The notes under the pieces: model-generated
What the model was told of the DNA's origin: nothing
The model's database searches: none
What the model saw: the letters and a program-made list of their open reading frames with translations, nothing else
Assembly: GCF_014641635.1 (NCBI RefSeq)
Contig: NZ_BMIC01000001.1
Location: forward strand, 1,370,641 to 1,434,640
Direction: 5' to 3'
DNA: 64,000 nt
Origin: Aquaticitalea lipolytica
GTDB taxonomy: Bacteria > Bacteroidota > Bacteroidia > Flavobacteriales > Flavobacteriaceae
Part shown: positions 62,468 to 64,000 of the stretch, piece by piece
Position numbering within the stretch: the first letter of the stretch is position 1
Layout: each line of letters starts with the position of its first letter
Program-made: the position numbers and the translations under genes

Positions 62468-63680
62468 CGCTTTTTGTCTTTATTAACAATAACGAATAAA
62501 AGAAACTAAAAAACACAATACCTTGTTGTCCTTCTAAAACATCTTCGGTTAAAAAAAACAAAAGTACGATTAACAAAAACCAGCTGTAAAGACTATTGAT
62601 TTCTATGTGTTTACAATAGGGCAGGAATATAACAGCAAAAAACAAGAATAATCCAATAACACCAAAAGCTACTAGAAATTGAAGAAATTGATTGTGAGGA
62701 CCAAACCTATTAGCTGCTGCATATTCATAGCTGTTTTCTGTGTACTCATCAACTAGTTCTTGCTTTAAATCACCTGGCGCAACACCAATAATCGGATTTT
62801 CTTTAAATAAACTTAAAGCAGAACTCCATTTTACCAATCTAATAGATAGTACATTCCTTCTATCTTCATTATCAGTAATTTCTATTTTCGTTTTTTTTAA
62901 TTGTTGGATCTTATCTATTTTAAAAGGATTAAAAAAATAAAAAACACTTGCTAAAGACACTACAAAAACTACTAAAAAAAATTTATAACTATTCTTTTTA
63001 ATCAACATAACTAAAAAAAGCGAAATAACTAGAACCAAGCACAAAATACCAATTAATGATTTTATTAAAAATACATTTAAAATGATAAATAAAATTATAA
63101 ATAGGGCGTATTTCTTTTTTGTTTCAAGAAAGTGTTTTACAATTATTGCTAAACTCATAATCAAAAACAAAGAAACGAGTGTTGGATGCCAATCTGAAAA
63201 AATTCTTGTAAGTCCAAAGGAAAGAAACTTGTAATAGTCACCTTGACCAACTCTTACAATATAACTATCTGTTTTAAGAATATCCATAAGAGCATACACG
63301 TCTGCAATGCATAAAAATAAAACAGTCGAATACATAAACACCAATAACATATTTCTCTTTATGCTTTTATCAATCAAATTGGTTATGAAAATCAAAGGAA
63401 TAAATAGATACGACACGTGCATTGTTAATTGATTTATCCCCTTAGGAATATTACTAGTATATACTAAACTTACAATATATAGTAAGAAAAATAAGGGTAA
63501 CAAAAACGGAAGCATTGTTGACTGTTTTGTAATACCTTTATATTGCTTTGTTAACAACCAAACCACTAAAAGCAAAACTATGACAACACCTTCAAGGTTA
63601 TAAACTCCTGATGGTATCAAAAAAGCCAACCCATATAATAAATATATATATAGATTATTCAACTTTGGTTGTGACAACAT
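62457..63680 (-). CDS. O-antigen ligase family protein
   Basis: A 407-residue polytopic protein of the Wzy_C/WaaL family, with about 10-11 helices. The conserved block ENPIIGVAPGDLKQEL and RFGPHNQFLQFLVAFGVIGL, the ligase His signature, is clear. It comes directly after the partial oxidoreductase gene (2 bases) and before a second member of the same superfamily. Confidence 0.88.
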   Translation of the reverse strand: MLSQPKLNNLYIYLLYGLAFLIPSGVYNLEGVVIVLLLVVWLLTKQYKGITKQSTMLPFLLPLFFLLYIVSLVYTSNIPKGINQLTMHVSYLFIPLIFITNLIDKSIKRNMLLVFMYSTVLFLCIADVYALMDILKTDSYIVRVGQGDYYKFLSFGLTRIFSDWHPTLVSLFLIMSLAIIVKHFLETKKKYALFIILFIILNVFLIKSLIGILCLVLVISLFLVMLIKKNSYKFFLVVFVVSLASVFYFFNPFKIDKIQQLKKTKIEITDNEDRRNVLSIRLVKWSSALSLFKENPIIGVAPGDLKQELVDEYTENSYEYAAANRFGPHNQFLQFLVAFGVIGLFLFFAVIFLPYCKHIEINSLYSWFLLIVLLFFLTEDVLEGQQGIVFFSFFYSLLLIKTKSDEK

Positions 63681-63682
63681 AT

Positions 63683-64000
63683 TTAGCTAATGTTTTGTGG
63701 TAAGCCTGTCTTTAAACTATCTATTATTTTAAATGTTGCTTTAGTCGTTAAACAGATAGACTCAAATGAAATTGGATTCTCTTTTCCTTCTTTTAAAGCT
63801 GATAAAAATGCCTCTACTTCTTGTTTATGTCCTTTAGAAGTCGATTTTAATTTTGTGGTTTTATTTCGTTCGTGTATTTCACCCGATCTAAAATCATGAA
63901 TACGGCCTATTTTACCTCCTCCAAACACTTCAATTAATTCTTTAGGTAATGACTTATCGCCATTAGCTAAATAATTAAGGTTGCCAACGGAGCCGTTTTT
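63683..64000 (-). CDS. Gfo/Idh/MocA-type oxidoreductase, C-terminal part
   Basis: Only the C-terminal 105 residues are in the window; the frame is open to base 64000 and the start is off the right edge. The segment NGSVGNLNYLANGDKSLPKE followed by LIEVFGGGKIGRIHDF is typical of the substrate domain of Gfo/Idh/MocA proteins, most like those fused behind an alcohol dehydrogenase domain (bi-domain oxidoreductases) in capsule loci. The GTG at 63928 is an internal codon, not the start. Confidence 0.75.
   Translation of the reverse strand, partial: KNGSVGNLNYLANGDKSLPKELIEVFGGGKIGRIHDFRSGEIHERNKTTKLKSTSKGHKQEVEAFLSALKEGKENPISFESICLTTKATFKIIDSLKTGLPQNIS

Noticed and set aside
1-64000. Insertion sequences, prophage, tRNA or rRNA genes
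   Set aside because: No transposase, integrase, phage structural protein, tRNA cloverleaf or rRNA segment was recognised anywhere in the window.

Overview
The window is AT-rich chromosomal DNA from a marine-type member of the family Flavobacteriaceae (Bacteroidota). The signs are gliding and type IX secretion (T9SS) genes (gldH, porW/sprE, two proteins with T9SS sorting tails), Bacteroidota-type promoters (TTG, 19-21 bases, TAnnTTTG), start sites without Shine-Dalgarno sequences, an ATP synthase operon lacking atpD and atpC, and many family-specific DUF genes (DUF4254, DUF4292, DUF5687, DUF6341, DUF6427). No rRNA, tRNA, insertion sequence, prophage or CRISPR array was seen. Most of it is conserved core genome.

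Layout. 1-2753: the tail of a CNNM/CBS protein, ogt, a serine hydrolase and a PolB-like exonuclease, all on +. 2917-7482: a 1521-residue secreted metzincin protease with a T9SS tail. 7656-9347: a fused dipeptide-type ABC ATPase, followed by a gene-poor stretch with five degenerate repeats of about 35 bases. 9800-15255 (-): 3-oxoacid CoA-transferase, then ricT-gldH-mrcA. 15532-19509: a secreted M23 peptidase, trhO, a 30-codon ORF with its own terminator, and recA. 19619-22131: a lipoprotein, an ECF sigma factor and a predicted trans-envelope partner. 22208-27916: plsC/trpS divergent, a response regulator coupled to a small membrane protein, dprA, an HU/SPOR protein and a thioesterase. 27917-34459 (-): an envelope operon running flippase, dut, nucleotidyltransferase, TPR, DUF4292, EnvC-like. 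34518-35611: two paralogous small exported proteins. 35743-40716 (-): atpBEFHAG behind a near-consensus promoter. 40841-46727 (-): ATP synthase accessory genes, bactofilin, porW/sprE and an ABC exporter. 46830-53000: a ferredoxin-type reductase, a candidate small RNA, a GT9/DUF4254 pair, upp, DUF6427, DUF6341 and purD. 53082-64000: an exopolysaccharide/O-antigen locus continuing off the right edge.

How it fits together. Much of the window serves the cell envelope: peptidoglycan synthesis (mrcA) and remodelling (EnvC-like), phospholipid synthesis (plsC), T9SS/gliding with its cargo, LPS or capsule sugars, and polymer export. The polysaccharide locus can supply UDP-glucuronate (ugd) and probably UDP-xylose (UXS-like), start the chain on a polyprenyl carrier, extend it with GT4 and WecG-type enzymes, and polymerise or ligate it with two O-antigen ligase-like proteins.

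The least explained items are the candidate small RNA at about 48002-48076, the 30-codon ORF at 18212-18304, the repeats at 9436-9604, the sigma factor/trans-envelope pair at 20066-22131, the regulator/membrane-protein pair at 23997-24862, and the uncharacterised toroid-like protein at 60118-61290.
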